Shown: positions 1 to 8,704 of the stretch, in pieces
Position numbering within the stretch: the first letter of the stretch is position 1
Layout: the number at the start of each line of letters is the position of its first letter
Assembly (NCBI GenBank): GCA_910574205.1
Contig: CAJSYJ010000003.1
Location: forward strand, 372,001-436,000
Source of the DNA: Bacteroidales bacterium
GTDB taxonomy: Bacteria > Bacteroidota > Bacteroidia > Bacteroidales > Rikenellaceae
DNA length: 64,000 bases
Reading direction: 5' to 3'
Notes under the pieces: generated by a model
Seen by the model: the letters and a program-made list of their open reading frames with translations, nothing else
The model's database searches: none
Told to the model about the DNA's origin: nothing
Made by a program: the position numbers and the translations under genes

Positions 1-1268
1 CTTACTATATCGACCGCTATCGCCAGAACGTACAGGCACGCTACAACTCGGCCGCAAACGATCCCGAGTGGGTATACAAGAAGCTGGGCGTAGGCGACAA
101 TATCTATCGCGACTACGACGGCAACGTATTGCAGGAGGGTCTGTTCGCTCAGTTGGAGTACTCGTCGCCGCGCTGGACGGCCTTCGTATCGGGTTCGCTC
201 TCGAACACGGGCTACTGGCGCTACGACCGCTTCTACTACGACGCCGACCACGCCAGATCGGAGACCGTCAACTTCCTCGGCGGTACGATCAAGGGCGGTG
301 TGAACTTCAACATCGACCGTTACAACAACGTCTTCGCCAACATCGGCTACATCTCGCGTGCGCCCTTCTTCTCGGGCGGTGCGTTCCTCAACTCGACGAT
401 CAGCAACGCCACCAACCCCGACGCCGTGAACGAGAAGATCTTCTCGGCCGAGATCGGCTACGGCTTCAAGTCGCCCAAATTCGCCCTTAACCTCAACGCA
501 TACTACACCATGTGGATGGATAAGACGATGACCGCATCGGGCAAGGACTACCAGTACGAGCTCGACGGTGTGACGGTTACCGACCGACCCAAGATCAACC
601 TGCAAGGCGTCGACGCCCGCCACATGGGTATCGAGCTCGACTTCGTCGCCAAACCCGCCAAGTGGCTCGACATAAACGGTATGTTGTCATGGGGCGACTG
701 GCAGTGGAACAGCAATGCAACCGGTTTCTGGTATAACGAGGCCGGCCAGCCCATGGCCGACACCAAGGGCACGATCGCTACGGCTACGGGCGTGACGGAG
801 TGGACTCCCGAGATCGGCGACCTCTACGGCGTTACGCAGGACAAGTTCAAGCCGCACGCCGTAACCAAGATCAACCTCAAAGGCGTGAAGGTCGGCGACT
901 CGGCTCAGACCACAGCCCTTATCGGCGCTACGTTCAAGCCCTTGAAGGGCATGCGCATCGGCCTCGACTGGTCGGTATTCGCCCGCAACTACGCCAACTA
1001 CGCCATAAGCAATCCGTCGATGAACGACACCGCCAACTACAAGACTCCGTGGGAGATTCCGTGGGGCAACCAGTTCGACTTCAACATCAGCTACGGCTTC
1101 AAGGTCGGCTCGTGCCGGGCTACCGTATACGGCAATATCAACAACCTGTTCGATCAGGAGTATATTACCGACGCATACGACGGCGCCACCCACGACTGGG
1201 ATTCGGCATACCGTGTATTCTATGCGTTCGGCCGCACGTTCACGGTCCGTCTCAAACTCAATTTCTAA
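1..1268 (+). CDS. TonB-dependent receptor, C-terminal part (5' end outside window)
   Basis: This is the C-terminal part of an outer-membrane TonB-dependent receptor, a 22-strand barrel that imports a ligand using TonB energy. The reading frame is open from the first complete codon at base 3, so the gene starts before the window. The visible ~420 residues are rich in alternating aromatic and polar residues typical of barrel strands. The protein ends with a short strand closing on Phe (RLKLNF), the usual C-terminal outer-membrane insertion signal. A large lipoprotein gene follows after 33 bp and is probably co-transcribed, so the pair may form an uptake unit. The ligand cannot be told because the plug domain and any SusC-type N-terminal extension lie outside the window. 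Family assignment is firm; substrate is unknown. Confidence 0.88.
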   Translation, partial: YYIDRYRQNVQARYNSAANDPEWVYKKLGVGDNIYRDYDGNVLQEGLFAQLEYSSPRWTAFVSGSLSNTGYWRYDRFYYDADHARSETVNFLGGTIKGGVNFNIDRYNNVFANIGYISRAPFFSGGAFLNSTISNATNPDAVNEKIFSAEIGYGFKSPKFALNLNAYYTMWMDKTMTASGKDYQYELDGVTVTDRPKINLQGVDARHMGIELDFVAKPAKWLDINGMLSWGDWQWNSNATGFWYNEAGQPMADTKGTIATATGVTEWTPEIGDLYGVTQDKFKPHAVTKINLKGVKVGDSAQTTALIGATFKPLKGMRIGLDWSVFARNYANYAISNPSMNDTANYKTPWEIPWGNQFDFNISYGFKVGSCRATVYGNINNLFDQEYITDAYDGATHDWDSAYRVFYAFGRTFTVRLKLNF

Positions 1269-1301
1269 CGCATATTCAATCACATAATATCAACAGCGAA
1301 T

Positions 1302-3902
1302 ATGAAGATAAAGAATATTTTGGCGCTCGCGCTCATCGGAGGTTTCGCTCTTACGGGCTGCGACTACAATATGGATAACTTCGAGGGGTTGGATAGCAAG
1401 GTCGAGCTGAAAGATGTCCAGACACTCGAATACACCCTTACCGACGAGGACTATACGACGCTGGCAGGCAAGGCATCGTCGATGTCGTCGGACAAGGATA
1501 TAGCCGCTGCGCTGGCAGCCGCAGGCAAGGCCAAGGCCTTCTCGGCCGATTACCCCGCGTCGGTCTACTTGCCCTATTTTCTGGCATATAAGGGCGGACG
1601 CTTCTACACCCTTTCGGACGGTTCGTCGATAAAGGTTACCTACAACAACAGCATCGATGCTCCCGCCGTTCTGGCCGAGATGGCCGCCGCTACCGACTAT
1701 ACGGTTACGGCCGAGGACTACATGGCCGTCTGGGGCGACGAGGAGAAGTTCATTCAGGCCGTGACGCCCGCCACCGAGCGCAAGCTCGCGTCGGTCATCC
1801 CGACCGAGAGTCTCGAAGAGGGCGCATACGTCGCCGTATCGTACAACTATGCCGCTACCGAGCCGTCATTCGACGGGGGCGGCGATACGACCGATCCCGA
1901 GCAGGGCTATACGAGCGTTCTGGGCTCGGCCGCGCTGGACGAGGCCGTCGAAGTCAAGGGTTATGTATCGGCCGTCTGCACGCAGGGTATCGTCCTGACG
2001 GACAAGACCGGCTCGATCCTCGTCTACAAGGCTTCGGGTCATGCCGTAGGCGACGAGCTGACCGTATCGGGCACTATCTCTGAGTACAACAAGGGTTTCC
2101 AGATCGACAACGGCAAGGCGACGATCGAGAAGACCGGCACGACGACCATAGGCTACCCCGTCCCCACGCAGCTCACGCCGGCTGTCATGGAGGAGGTCAT
2201 CGCACGCACCCAGAGCGAATACTTGCAGTATGTCTCTGTAACGGGCAAGATGTCGGTAAGCAGCGACAACAAGTATTATAACATTCTGGTCGACGGCATT
2301 GAGAGTGCCGATTGCAGCTTCTACGGCATTACCGACGAGCACAAGGCACTCGTGGCCGACGGTCAGAGCGTTACCGTTTACGGCTGGCTGTCGTCGATCT
2401 CGGGCGGCAAGCATATCAACATCATCGCTACGCACGTCAACGAGAAGCCCGTCATAGCCAATGGCTACACGAGCGTTCTGGGCTCGGCCGCGCTGGACGA
2501 GGCCGTCGAGGTCAAGGGTTATGTATCGGCCGTCTGCACGCAGGGCATCGTCCTGACGGACAACGGCGGTTCGATCCTCGTCTACAAGGCTTCGGGTCAT
2601 GCCGTGGGCGACGAGCTGACCGTATCGGGCACTATCTCGGAGTACAACAAGGGATTCCAGATCGACAACGGCAAGGCGACGATCGAGAAGACCGGCGCGA
2701 CGACCGTCTCTTATCCCGCCGCTACGGTGCTCGACCCCGCTACCATGACCGCCGTTATCGCCCGCACCCAGAGCGAATACTTGCAGTATGTCACTGTAAC
2801 GGGCAAGATGTCGGTAAGCAGCGACAACAAGTACTATAACATTCTGGTCGACGGTGCAGCCGATTCGGATTGCAGCTTCTACGGCATTACCGACGAGCAC
2901 AAGGCACTCGTGGCCGACGGTCAGACCGTAACCGTTACGGGCTGGCTGTCGTCGATCTCGGGCGGCAAGCACATCAACATCATCGCCACCGACGTTCGGA
3001 CCGCCGCTGCGGCTTCGTTGAAGGCCTTCGCCGCACCCGCCACCGAGAAGCGTTATGCCCTCTACCGCTGGGACGGCAGCAAGCTCACGGCCGCCGAGGC
3101 TGCTGTGCTGCAACCGGCCGACTATAAGGCCATGGGTCAGGACGACGGCAATCTTACCACGCCCGACGCATATCTGCCCGCATACCTGAAAACGACATTC
3201 CCCTATGCTCAGGCCGACGATGTGAAGAATGTGGTATACCGCCTGTTCGCCGACTCTCAGACCGTATGGGCAGCCGAGCAGTATCTGTTCGACGGAACAG
3301 CATGGGTCAAGAATGCCAACGTCGAGGTCGTTACCGACCAGTTCGTCCGTCAGAGCGGCAAGTGGGTGTACAACCCGTCGGTGGTCATCACGCTTACGCC
3401 CGGCAAGGGTCAGGCGCTGTCGGCTCTCTACTTCCAGGCCGTTACCGACTGGGTGTTGGAGAATGTCGACAAGCCTATGGGCGCCGAGAAGGGCGGCACC
3501 TACTTCGTTACCTCTTACGGCAATAACGAGTACTATACGGGCTGCTCGGCTTATCAGGGCAATGTCGACATGCGTCCCGGCTCGGCACGCAGCCAGTACG
3601 GCGGCGAGTCGTATCAGGGTCAGGAGCTCGTCGAGGCCGGTATCGCATTCGCCGGCGACGGTTATACCGACATGAATGACGGTGCGGTCGTGGAGCTTAT
3701 GACCAAGCGTCTGCAATATGTCATGGGCAAGGTGCTCACGCAGCTGCATGCCGACGCCAAACCCGTCGAGGGCATCGACGTTACCTACACGATCAACCTC
3801 GGCGTATACGAGGGCTTCAACCTTTCGAGCTGCACTCACCAGCTCATCTATAAGGTCGTCGGCCCTGCCGAGTTCGAGTTCGTCGAGATGAAGAAGCTCT
3901 AA
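1302..3902 (+). CDS. large surface lipoprotein with two OB-fold-like repeats
   Basis: An 866-residue exported lipoprotein. Residues 1-20 form a type II signal peptide with a lipobox ending at Cys20 (ALTGC). An N-terminal domain (about 25-195) is followed by two nearly identical 186-residue repeats (about 202-379 and 388-565). Each repeat holds short beta segments with G-x-V, LTD..GSILVY and VSGTISEYNKG patterns that resemble the OB-fold-like domains of Bacteroidota lipoproteins (DUF5689/YhcR-OB type); this resemblance is by eye. A C-terminal domain of about 290 residues has many aromatic residues and no motif I recognise. It lies 33 bp after a TonB receptor gene and before a strong terminator, so the two are probably one operon and the lipoprotein may be the receptor's surface partner. 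The function of the pair is inferred only from context. Confidence 0.8.
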   Translation: MKIKNILALALIGGFALTGCDYNMDNFEGLDSKVELKDVQTLEYTLTDEDYTTLAGKASSMSSDKDIAAALAAAGKAKAFSADYPASVYLPYFLAYKGGRFYTLSDGSSIKVTYNNSIDAPAVLAEMAAATDYTVTAEDYMAVWGDEEKFIQAVTPATERKLASVIPTESLEEGAYVAVSYNYAATEPSFDGGGDTTDPEQGYTSVLGSAALDEAVEVKGYVSAVCTQGIVLTDKTGSILVYKASGHAVGDELTVSGTISEYNKGFQIDNGKATIEKTGTTTIGYPVPTQLTPAVMEEVIARTQSEYLQYVSVTGKMSVSSDNKYYNILVDGIESADCSFYGITDEHKALVADGQSVTVYGWLSSISGGKHINIIATHVNEKPVIANGYTSVLGSAALDEAVEVKGYVSAVCTQGIVLTDNGGSILVYKASGHAVGDELTVSGTISEYNKGFQIDNGKATIEKTGATTVSYPAATVLDPATMTAVIARTQSEYLQYVTVTGKMSVSSDNKYYNILVDGAADSDCSFYGITDEHKALVADGQTVTVTGWLSSISGGKHINIIATDVRTAAAASLKAFAAPATEKRYALYRWDGSKLTAAEAAVLQPADYKAMGQDDGNLTTPDAYLPAYLKTTFPYAQADDVKNVVYRLFADSQTVWAAEQYLFDGTAWVKNANVEVVTDQFVRQSGKWVYNPSVVITLTPGKGQALSALYFQAVTDWVLENVDKPMGAEKGGTYFVTSYGNNEYYTGCSAYQGNVDMRPGSARSQYGGESYQGQELVEAGIAFAGDGYTDMNDGAVVELMTKRLQYVMGKVLTQLHADAKPVEGIDVTYTINLGVYEGFNLSSCTHQLIYKVVGPAEFEFVEMKKL
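1905..2996 (+). repeat. intragenic tandem duplication, 558-bp period
   Basis: Two direct copies, 1905-2438 and 2463-2996, lie in frame inside the lipoprotein gene. Nucleotide identity is very high over long stretches, including third codon positions, with more divergence in the linker around 2130-2200 versus 2690-2760. This points to a recent duplication or ongoing gene conversion, so copy number may vary between strains. Confidence 0.9.
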
Positions 3903-3925
3903 TCGCCAGTCTTCTGTAAACACCG

Positions 3926-3957
3926 CGCCCGGGTCATCGAGACCCGGGCGTTTTTTT
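3926..3957 (+). terminator. rho-independent terminator of the TonB receptor-lipoprotein operon
   Basis: A perfect 10-bp stem (3926-3935 with 3941-3950) with a 5-nt loop is followed by seven T residues. It begins 24 bp after the lipoprotein stop codon. Confidence 0.93.
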
Positions 3958-4097
3958 GCGATAAGGCCGCTGCCGCCGGCCGTATGTCTGCGCGGCACTC
4001 TGCTGCAACTCCAAAAGAAACTCCCACAAGTCATCCTACGTGGGATCGACGCGATTAATATAATGACGTGCAAGCGGCTGCACCCCGAGAGATAAGC

Positions 4098-4193
4098 AAA
4101 AAAACGAGGTGCGCAAACGGAAATACTCGGTTGCCGCGACAGTTTCATCGTTGAATCGCGTCGGATCAAAGTAAGGCTTCCGGTGCGCACCTC
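4098..4193 (-). ncRNA. candidate small structured RNA, about 96 nt
   Basis: Read on the minus strand, a 9-bp closing stem (gcgcacctc at 4185-4193 pairs with gaggtgcgc at 4106-4114) encloses two nested 5-bp stems (CGGAA/TTCCG and CGCGA/TCGCG), and a run of seven T follows directly (plus-strand A-run 4098-4104). Nested stems ending in a U tract look like a free-standing small RNA with its own terminator. No TAnnTTTG promoter is evident just upstream, and it does not match RNA families I know, such as SRP RNA or common riboswitches. It could also be a fortuitous structure. Confidence 0.3.
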
Positions 4194-4402
4194 CGGTGGC
4201 TGCACAGCCTGTTGCGGGCTATCGTGCAGCTGCCGCTGCTTGCGTCAAAGCGTCCATATATCCCTCATTCAGATCGGGTCGTGATATGTCGGCGATTCAC
4301 TTTACTTTACTCCTCTCCCTCTGCGCCGCGCCGCCGGTCTGCTGCTGCGGCAGGGGCTACGCTCTGCGCTCGATTCGGCCGGCATTGCGGCGACGGGAGT
4401 CT

Positions 4403-4446
4403 GTCCGCATCGAATATCCCGCCGCCCGTTCGGCGGCGGGGCGGAC
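4403..4446. repeat. GC-rich cruciform
   Basis: An outer 6-bp inverted repeat (4403-4408 with 4441-4446) surrounds a perfect 9-bp hairpin (4418-4426 with 4432-4440, 5-nt loop). There is no T-run on either strand, so it is not a standard terminator. Its role is unknown. Confidence 0.55.
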
Positions 4447-4589
4447 ATTACCAGATTTCCTTCGTAATAAAAGCTAATCGCCTGTTGTGCGATATCCGTC
4501 CCCGTACATGCCTATACGAGCTTCGTCGATAATATTTGCGAGGGGCGGAATACGGGGTAAACAAACGGGATATATATGCGACCGGCGGA

Positions 4590-4770
4590 AATAAAAAAAA
4601 TGGGCGCATTAGCAGCCCCTTGTGTAGGTCTTGGAGTACCTTCAAATGGATGCTGTCCTGCGCCCAAGTCAGTCCTATCCGTATATGCGGATAGGACATA
4701 ACAAGGACTGACAACCATTATACCATTTGATTAAACATCCTCTGAGGAGGTCTCCAAGTTTACACAAGGT
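4590..4770 (-). ncRNA. candidate 6S-like small RNA
   Basis: The minus strand reads as a long interrupted hairpin. The closing stem pairs 4761-4769 with 4618-4626 and 4752-4758 with 4630-4636. A bubble follows with a small internal hairpin on its 5' side (around 4739-4750). The next stem pairs 4723-4730 with 4642-4649. The apical stem is a perfect 10-bp hairpin (4688-4697 with 4672-4681). A compact hairpin at 4602-4619 and eight T (A-run 4593-4600) then form a rho-independent terminator. Closing stem, central bubble with a side hairpin, and an apical arm in about 150 nt match the known architecture of 6S RNA, which binds RNA polymerase. The 6S call is by shape only, without a sequence match, and could be another structured RNA. 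Confidence 0.42.
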
Positions 4771-4981
4771 ATAAAGAGTTGTTTACCCTTTATGATGTTA
4801 TGTCCGTCGGCCTATGCCGAGTCGTAGATGTTCCGTTTCATAATTTGCCGTGTTTCTTTTAAGCGGCTCCTGCCGCCTCCGTGGGAAACATTGCAGACTA
4901 TTTGCAGAACGATAAACAAATATAGTTGTTTTTATGTGCTTTGCAAAACGTATTGCCGGAAAATTTAATAATTTTGTCGTT

Positions 4982-5872
4982 ATGAAACGAACCACCCGAT
5001 TTTTACCGCCGCGCAAACGTCAGGATTTGCAGCAGCTCGCAGAGTTGATACGCGAGAATGTAAAGCAGGTCGAGATGATTATTCTGTTCGGCAGCTATGC
5101 CAAGAACAAATACGTCGACTACGACCAGCGCGTGGAGTTCGGAACGCCGACATACTACATGAGCGATTATGATATCGTAATTCTGACGCGCAAGCCGATC
5201 GGGGCTATCGAATCATCGTTGTACGAGAAGATAAAAGACAAGTTTTTCGAGAACAAGAACCGACCGTTTCATACTCACCCGCAATTCGTAAACTACGGAA
5301 TAGACGAATTTAACTATGCACTCTCCAAAGCGCACTACTTCGAAACCGAGATCAAGCGTGACGGAGTTATTCTGTACGATTCGGGGACATATAAGTTAGC
5401 GCGCCGCCGCAGACTCGACTATACCGAGATCAAGGAACGAGCACAAAAGTATTTCGATGATAAGTTGACACTTGCATTGGATTTATTCGAGAATGTTTTT
5501 TTTGATTATGAAAGATGCAAATATAAATTATCGTCTTTTCATCTTCATCAGTCTGCCGAAAACTTTCTGCGTACAATTCCTATGGTCTTTATCCTTTACG
5601 GTCACAAAAGCCATAACCTTTCGGAGTTGATGAATGCGGCGAAAAAGCACACGACGGAGATCTTCGAAGTATTCCCGTGCGATACGCCGGAGGAGAAGCG
5701 TCTGTTTGATTTGCTGCAACGTGCCTATATCGAGTCGCGCTACAATCCCGATTTCGAGATTACGAAAGAGGATATCGATGCCCTTATCCCCAAGGTCGAG
5801 CAGCTCCGCGGCATCGTCGAAAAGGTCTGCCGCGACCGTATCGCATATTACGATCGACAGATTGGGAGATAA
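4982..5872 (+). CDS. MNT-type nucleotidyltransferase-HEPN fusion protein
   Basis: A 296-residue protein. The N-terminal half is a minimal nucleotidyltransferase: the GSYA motif at 37-40 and the DYD metal-binding motif at 62-64 are intact. The C-terminal half (about 140-290) is a helical HEPN domain with a conserved YGHKSHNL segment and a late ESRYNPDF motif of the kind seen in MNT-HEPN proteins. In two-gene MNT-HEPN toxin-antitoxin systems the nucleotidyltransferase adds AMP to the HEPN RNase; here both are in one chain, so the role may differ. The start at 4982 is preferred over an in-frame ATG at 4934 because homologous N-termini begin near the MKRTTRF segment. The gene stands alone, ends at a bidirectional terminator and is less GC-rich than its neighbours. 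No partner gene is adjacent. Confidence 0.82.
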   Translation: MKRTTRFLPPRKRQDLQQLAELIRENVKQVEMIILFGSYAKNKYVDYDQRVEFGTPTYYMSDYDIVILTRKPIGAIESSLYEKIKDKFFENKNRPFHTHPQFVNYGIDEFNYALSKAHYFETEIKRDGVILYDSGTYKLARRRRLDYTEIKERAQKYFDDKLTLALDLFENVFFDYERCKYKLSSFHLHQSAENFLRTIPMVFILYGHKSHNLSELMNAAKKHTTEIFEVFPCDTPEEKRLFDLLQRAYIESRYNPDFEITKEDIDALIPKVEQLRGIVEKVCRDRIAYYDRQIGR

Positions 5873-5892
5873 TAGTTGACGTCGGAAAAAGT

Positions 5893-5924
5893 AAAGGAGC
5901 GGACAGATCCGCTCCTTTTATTTT
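5893..5924. terminator. bidirectional rho-independent terminator
   Basis: A 10-bp stem (5893-5902 with 5909-5918) with a 6-nt loop has T-rich sequence after it and A-rich sequence before it. It can end both the nucleotidyltransferase gene on plus and the folE operon on minus. Confidence 0.88.
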
Positions 5925-5941
5925 GTCATCACACGACACCG

Positions 5942-6544
5942 TCAGTGCCTGATAAGCTGCATGAACTCGTCGCGGGTGCGGGGATCGGAGAGGAAGATGC
6001 CGGTAAAGGCCGAGGTCGTGGTCGAGGAGCCGGTCTTCTCGATGCCGCGCATCTGCATGCACGTGTGGCTCGCCTCGATGACAACTGCGACACCCACCGG
6101 GTTGAGCGCCTGCTGGATGCTGTCGCGTATCTGCACCGTTAGGCGCTCCTGCACCTGCAAGCGGCGGGCGAAGCACTCGACCACGCGCGCGATCTTCGAC
6201 AGTCCGGTAATATATCCGTCGGGGATATAGGCTACATGAGCCCGGCCGATGAAGGGCAGCATGTGGTGTTCGCACACCGAGAACAGCTCGATGTCCTTGA
6301 CCAGAACCATCTGCTTGTACTCCTCCTTGAACATGGCCGAACGCAGTATGGCGATAGGGTCTTCGGAATAACCCTTCGTGATGAACGACATGGCCTTGGC
6401 CACGCGTTCGGGTGTCTTTACCAGACCCTCGCGCTCGGGGTCTTCGCCCAGCAGACGCAGTATCTCGCGATAGTGCGTCATCAGTGCGTCTATCTTTTCG
6501 CGCGAGTAACAGTCTTCGCGGCGGTAATTGATCGTTTGTTCCAT
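5942..6544 (-). CDS. folE: GTP cyclohydrolase I
   Basis: A 200-residue cytoplasmic enzyme that converts GTP to 7,8-dihydroneopterin triphosphate, the first step of folate (and queuosine precursor) synthesis. The zinc ligands are present as CEHHMLPF (Cys91, His94) and HTCMQMRG (Cys162). The family signature DPRTRDEF and the substrate-binding SSTTTSAF segment are also intact. Length is normal for bacterial FolE. It is the last gene of a minus-strand run, 18 bp after rdgB, and ends at a bidirectional terminator. The identification is secure. Confidence 0.97.
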   Translation of the reverse strand: MEQTINYRREDCYSREKIDALMTHYREILRLLGEDPEREGLVKTPERVAKAMSFITKGYSEDPIAILRSAMFKEEYKQMVLVKDIELFSVCEHHMLPFIGRAHVAYIPDGYITGLSKIARVVECFARRLQVQERLTVQIRDSIQQALNPVGVAVVIEASHTCMQMRGIEKTGSSTTTSAFTGIFLSDPRTRDEFMQLIRH

Positions 6545-6562
6545 AGCGGCTGCAAATGTATG

Positions 6563-7144
6563 TTATTTTGCGCGATTGTGCAAATAGTCGACCAGCTTCG
6601 CCACGGCGCGGCCGCGGTGCGATATGGCGTTTTTCTGCTCGGCACTCATCTCGGCGAAGGTGCTGTCGAAGCCGTCGGGGATGAACAGCGGGTCGTACCC
6701 GAAGCCGCCGCAGCCGGCCGCGCTTTCGGCTATGCGTCCCTCGACGATACCCTCGAAGAGGTGCTCCTCGCCGCCCTCGATGAGCGATATGACCGTGCGG
6801 AAACGCGCATGGCGGTTGTCGCAGCCCGCAAGCTCCGACAACAGACGTCGGTTGTTGGCCTCGAAGTCGTGGCCGTCGGTGGCATAACGCGCCGAATGAA
6901 CGCCCGGCGCACCGCCCAGAGCCTCGACCTCCAAGCCCGTGTCGTCGGCGAAGCAGTCGCAGCCGGTGCGGTCGTATATGTAGTGCGACTTCTGCGAGGC
7001 GTTGCCCTCCAACGTGGGCTGCTCCTCGGGTATATCTTCGGTTATGCCGCACTCGCGCGGTGTGGCGAGGCTGAATCCGTCGCCCAGCACGGCCTCGACC
7101 TCCGAGAGCTTGTGGGCGTTGTTGGTTGCAAAAATAAGTTTCAT
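6563..7144 (-). CDS. rdgB: non-canonical purine NTP pyrophosphatase (RdgB/HAM1)
   Basis: A 193-residue enzyme that hydrolyses dITP, ITP and XTP to monophosphates, cleaning the nucleotide pool. The N-terminal FATNNAHKLSE motif binds phosphate, and FADDTGLEV carries the catalytic Asp residues. The GGFGYDPLF and SHRGRA segments are family signatures. Length is typical. It lies 43 bp after a lipoprotein gene and 18 bp before folE on the same strand, in an apparent five-gene operon. Confidence 0.96.
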   Translation of the reverse strand: MKLIFATNNAHKLSEVEAVLGDGFSLATPRECGITEDIPEEQPTLEGNASQKSHYIYDRTGCDCFADDTGLEVEALGGAPGVHSARYATDGHDFEANNRRLLSELAGCDNRHARFRTVISLIEGGEEHLFEGIVEGRIAESAAGCGGFGYDPLFIPDGFDSTFAEMSAEQKNAISHRGRAVAKLVDYLHNRAK

Positions 7145-7187
7145 CGATTATCGTCAGTGTTATCCGATCCTACGACAGCCGGCCTGC

Positions 7188-7910
7188 TCAATAGCTTGCC
7201 GCGCCGTCGGATACGGTTACCGTAATATGTCTCGAATACGGTTCTATAAGATCATTGTACAATATGTCTATGCACCCCTCGACAAGCTCTCCGCGGCTGT
7301 TGCAGAGGGCTTCGCGTTCGATGCGGTAGTCTATCGTATATTCGTCGAAGCGCCTCTCGGTAATACGTCCCGAACCGAAGAAGGAGACGGTTACGCAGCG
7401 CAGATCGGCATCGTACAGATAGCTCATCCCGATGTCGACGGCCGTCTGCGAATACCAGCCGGGCAGCTCATCGCAACGGATGCCGATGCCGTCCCCAACG
7501 GGCGATAGCGTAAGGTCGTACTCCGAACCGCATGAAGCGAGACAGTGCGCCCTCCATGGGGCGGTACCCAGCGCGCTACCGCCGGTCGAGAAACAGTAGC
7601 GGCGCTCCACTTCGCCGCGCGAGTCGCGGTACTCGATACTGACCGCGTTCGCCCCGATCTCGACCGTAGCTCCGTGACAGCAGCGGTCTGCGACCAGCCT
7701 GCGCTCGGCCTCGTCGCCGATGCCGTACAGGATACCGGCCAGCGCCGTATGGCGGCACACGTCGCCGACATCTGACAAAGAATGCGACGTGCGCTCCCAC
7801 AGCATTCTATCGGCATACTCCCTGCCGTAGGAGGTACCGTCGCTCAGCTTGCACGACCACAGCGAAACGGCCGCTGCGAACGTCAGAATAATTATCGTAA
7901 TTCGTCTCAT
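7188..7910 (-). CDS. secreted or lipoprotein of unknown function
   Basis: A 240-residue exported protein. The start at 7910 gives a clean signal peptide with a hydrophobic core and SLWSC, a plausible but not ideal lipobox at about residues 16-20. The start codon overlaps the stop of the upstream gene by 4 bp (ATGA), which suggests coupled translation. The mature part contains many Cys and charged beta-like segments (IEYRDSRGEVERRYCFS, and later TVSFFGSG). I do not recognise a family. Context places it with an outer-membrane-like protein and a HAD phosphatase, so it is probably an envelope protein. Confidence 0.72.
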   Translation of the reverse strand: MRRITIIILTFAAAVSLWSCKLSDGTSYGREYADRMLWERTSHSLSDVGDVCRHTALAGILYGIGDEAERRLVADRCCHGATVEIGANAVSIEYRDSRGEVERRYCFSTGGSALGTAPWRAHCLASCGSEYDLTLSPVGDGIGIRCDELPGWYSQTAVDIGMSYLYDADLRCVTVSFFGSGRITERRFDEYTIDYRIEREALCNSRGELVEGCIDILYNDLIEPYSRHITVTVSDGAASY

Positions 7911-8704
7911 CGTCTTGACCTTTTCGTTTTTGCCGCCGCGTCGAAGCGGTATCCGACACCGCAGCGCAATATTCCGCCCGCACCGCTGCCCAACTCTACA
8001 TACCCGAACAGAGCGCGGCCGAACGAACAGCCCACCAGCGCCACGTCGAAGATAGGCAGAACCCGCGGGGAGATATCCTGCCCGATGCGCACTGCCACAC
8101 CCGCTGCCGCCGACGAATACACCTGCACGACGGGACGGTCGAGCCATATGCCGCGCCACATTGGCATCACGGAGAGGACGTAGCGGTTGTCGTTGCCGAT
8201 CGTCCGGTCGTCGTCGACGCGGCGGCGGCGGGATACGATACCGGCAAAGGCTGCCATGACGCCGAACTGCGTGCTTCGCCTGCCGTGGTAGACATAGCTC
8301 GCCGCGATATTGCCCGTGAACCATTCGGGAGTGGTATAGATGCCGGCCGAGATCATCTGATCCCTAAAACCGCGATACGCCATATCGTAGCAGCATCCGT
8401 AGAGACCGTCGACCAGCAGATACGAAATAATGCCCAACGACCCTATGCCGGCGCGGAGCTCGTGGCGGTCGATCCTCTCGCGGCGCCAAGCGCGACGCTC
8501 GGCACGCATGTCGCTGCCGCAGATCAGTCTGCGGTACTCCTCGGCGGTCAGCACGACTATCGAGTCGGCCTTAGCGGCTGCGCCGTCGGGCGCGATGGCT
8601 GCTCCGGCCTGCCCGGGCATGCTCGCCGAAGAGTGCGGCTGTGCCGCCGCCGGCAGCCACAGCACAGAAAGCAGTGCCGCCAATATTAGTCTTACATATG
8701 TCAT
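7907..8704 (-). CDS. putative outer-membrane beta-barrel protein of unknown function
   Basis: A 265-residue protein with a signal peptide ending near AAAQ (residues 19-22). After a charged linker (about 55-80), the rest is made of alternating hydrophobic and aromatic stretches such as WFTGNIAASYVYHG, RYVLSVMPMWRG and ALFGYVELGSGAGG. This fits a small 8-10 strand outer-membrane barrel. The C-terminus is basic (KTKRSRR) rather than ending on an aromatic residue, which is unusual for a barrel. It overlaps both neighbours by 4 bp (8701-8704 and 7907-7910), so it is in the middle of an operon. No specific family is recognised. Confidence 0.65.
   Translation of the reverse strand: MTYVRLILAALLSVLWLPAAAQPHSSASMPGQAGAAIAPDGAAAKADSIVVLTAEEYRRLICGSDMRAERRAWRRERIDRHELRAGIGSLGIISYLLVDGLYGCCYDMAYRGFRDQMISAGIYTTPEWFTGNIAASYVYHGRRSTQFGVMAAFAGIVSRRRRVDDDRTIGNDNRYVLSVMPMWRGIWLDRPVVQVYSSAAAGVAVRIGQDISPRVLPIFDVALVGCSFGRALFGYVELGSGAGGILRCGVGYRFDAAAKTKRSRR

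Larger units (their letters stand above)
3958..4981. other. long non-coding stretch with candidate small RNAs
   Basis: About 1 kb without a convincing protein gene. Short open frames here lack plausible starts and the codon use of neighbouring genes. It holds two candidate minus-strand structured RNAs (4098-4193 and 4590-4770), a GC-rich cruciform (4403-4446), and an AT-rich stretch before the nucleotidyltransferase gene at 4982. No tRNA was recognised. Confidence 0.6.

Noticed and set aside
1866-4205. Long minus-strand open frame antisense to the OB-fold lipoprotein
   Set aside because: It lies opposite a well-supported lipoprotein and is open only because of high GC and repeat content; its residues show no domain and no signal.
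4196-4532. Two overlapping short plus-strand frames
   Set aside because: Ala/Arg-rich, no start signal, and they run through the cruciform at 4403-4446.
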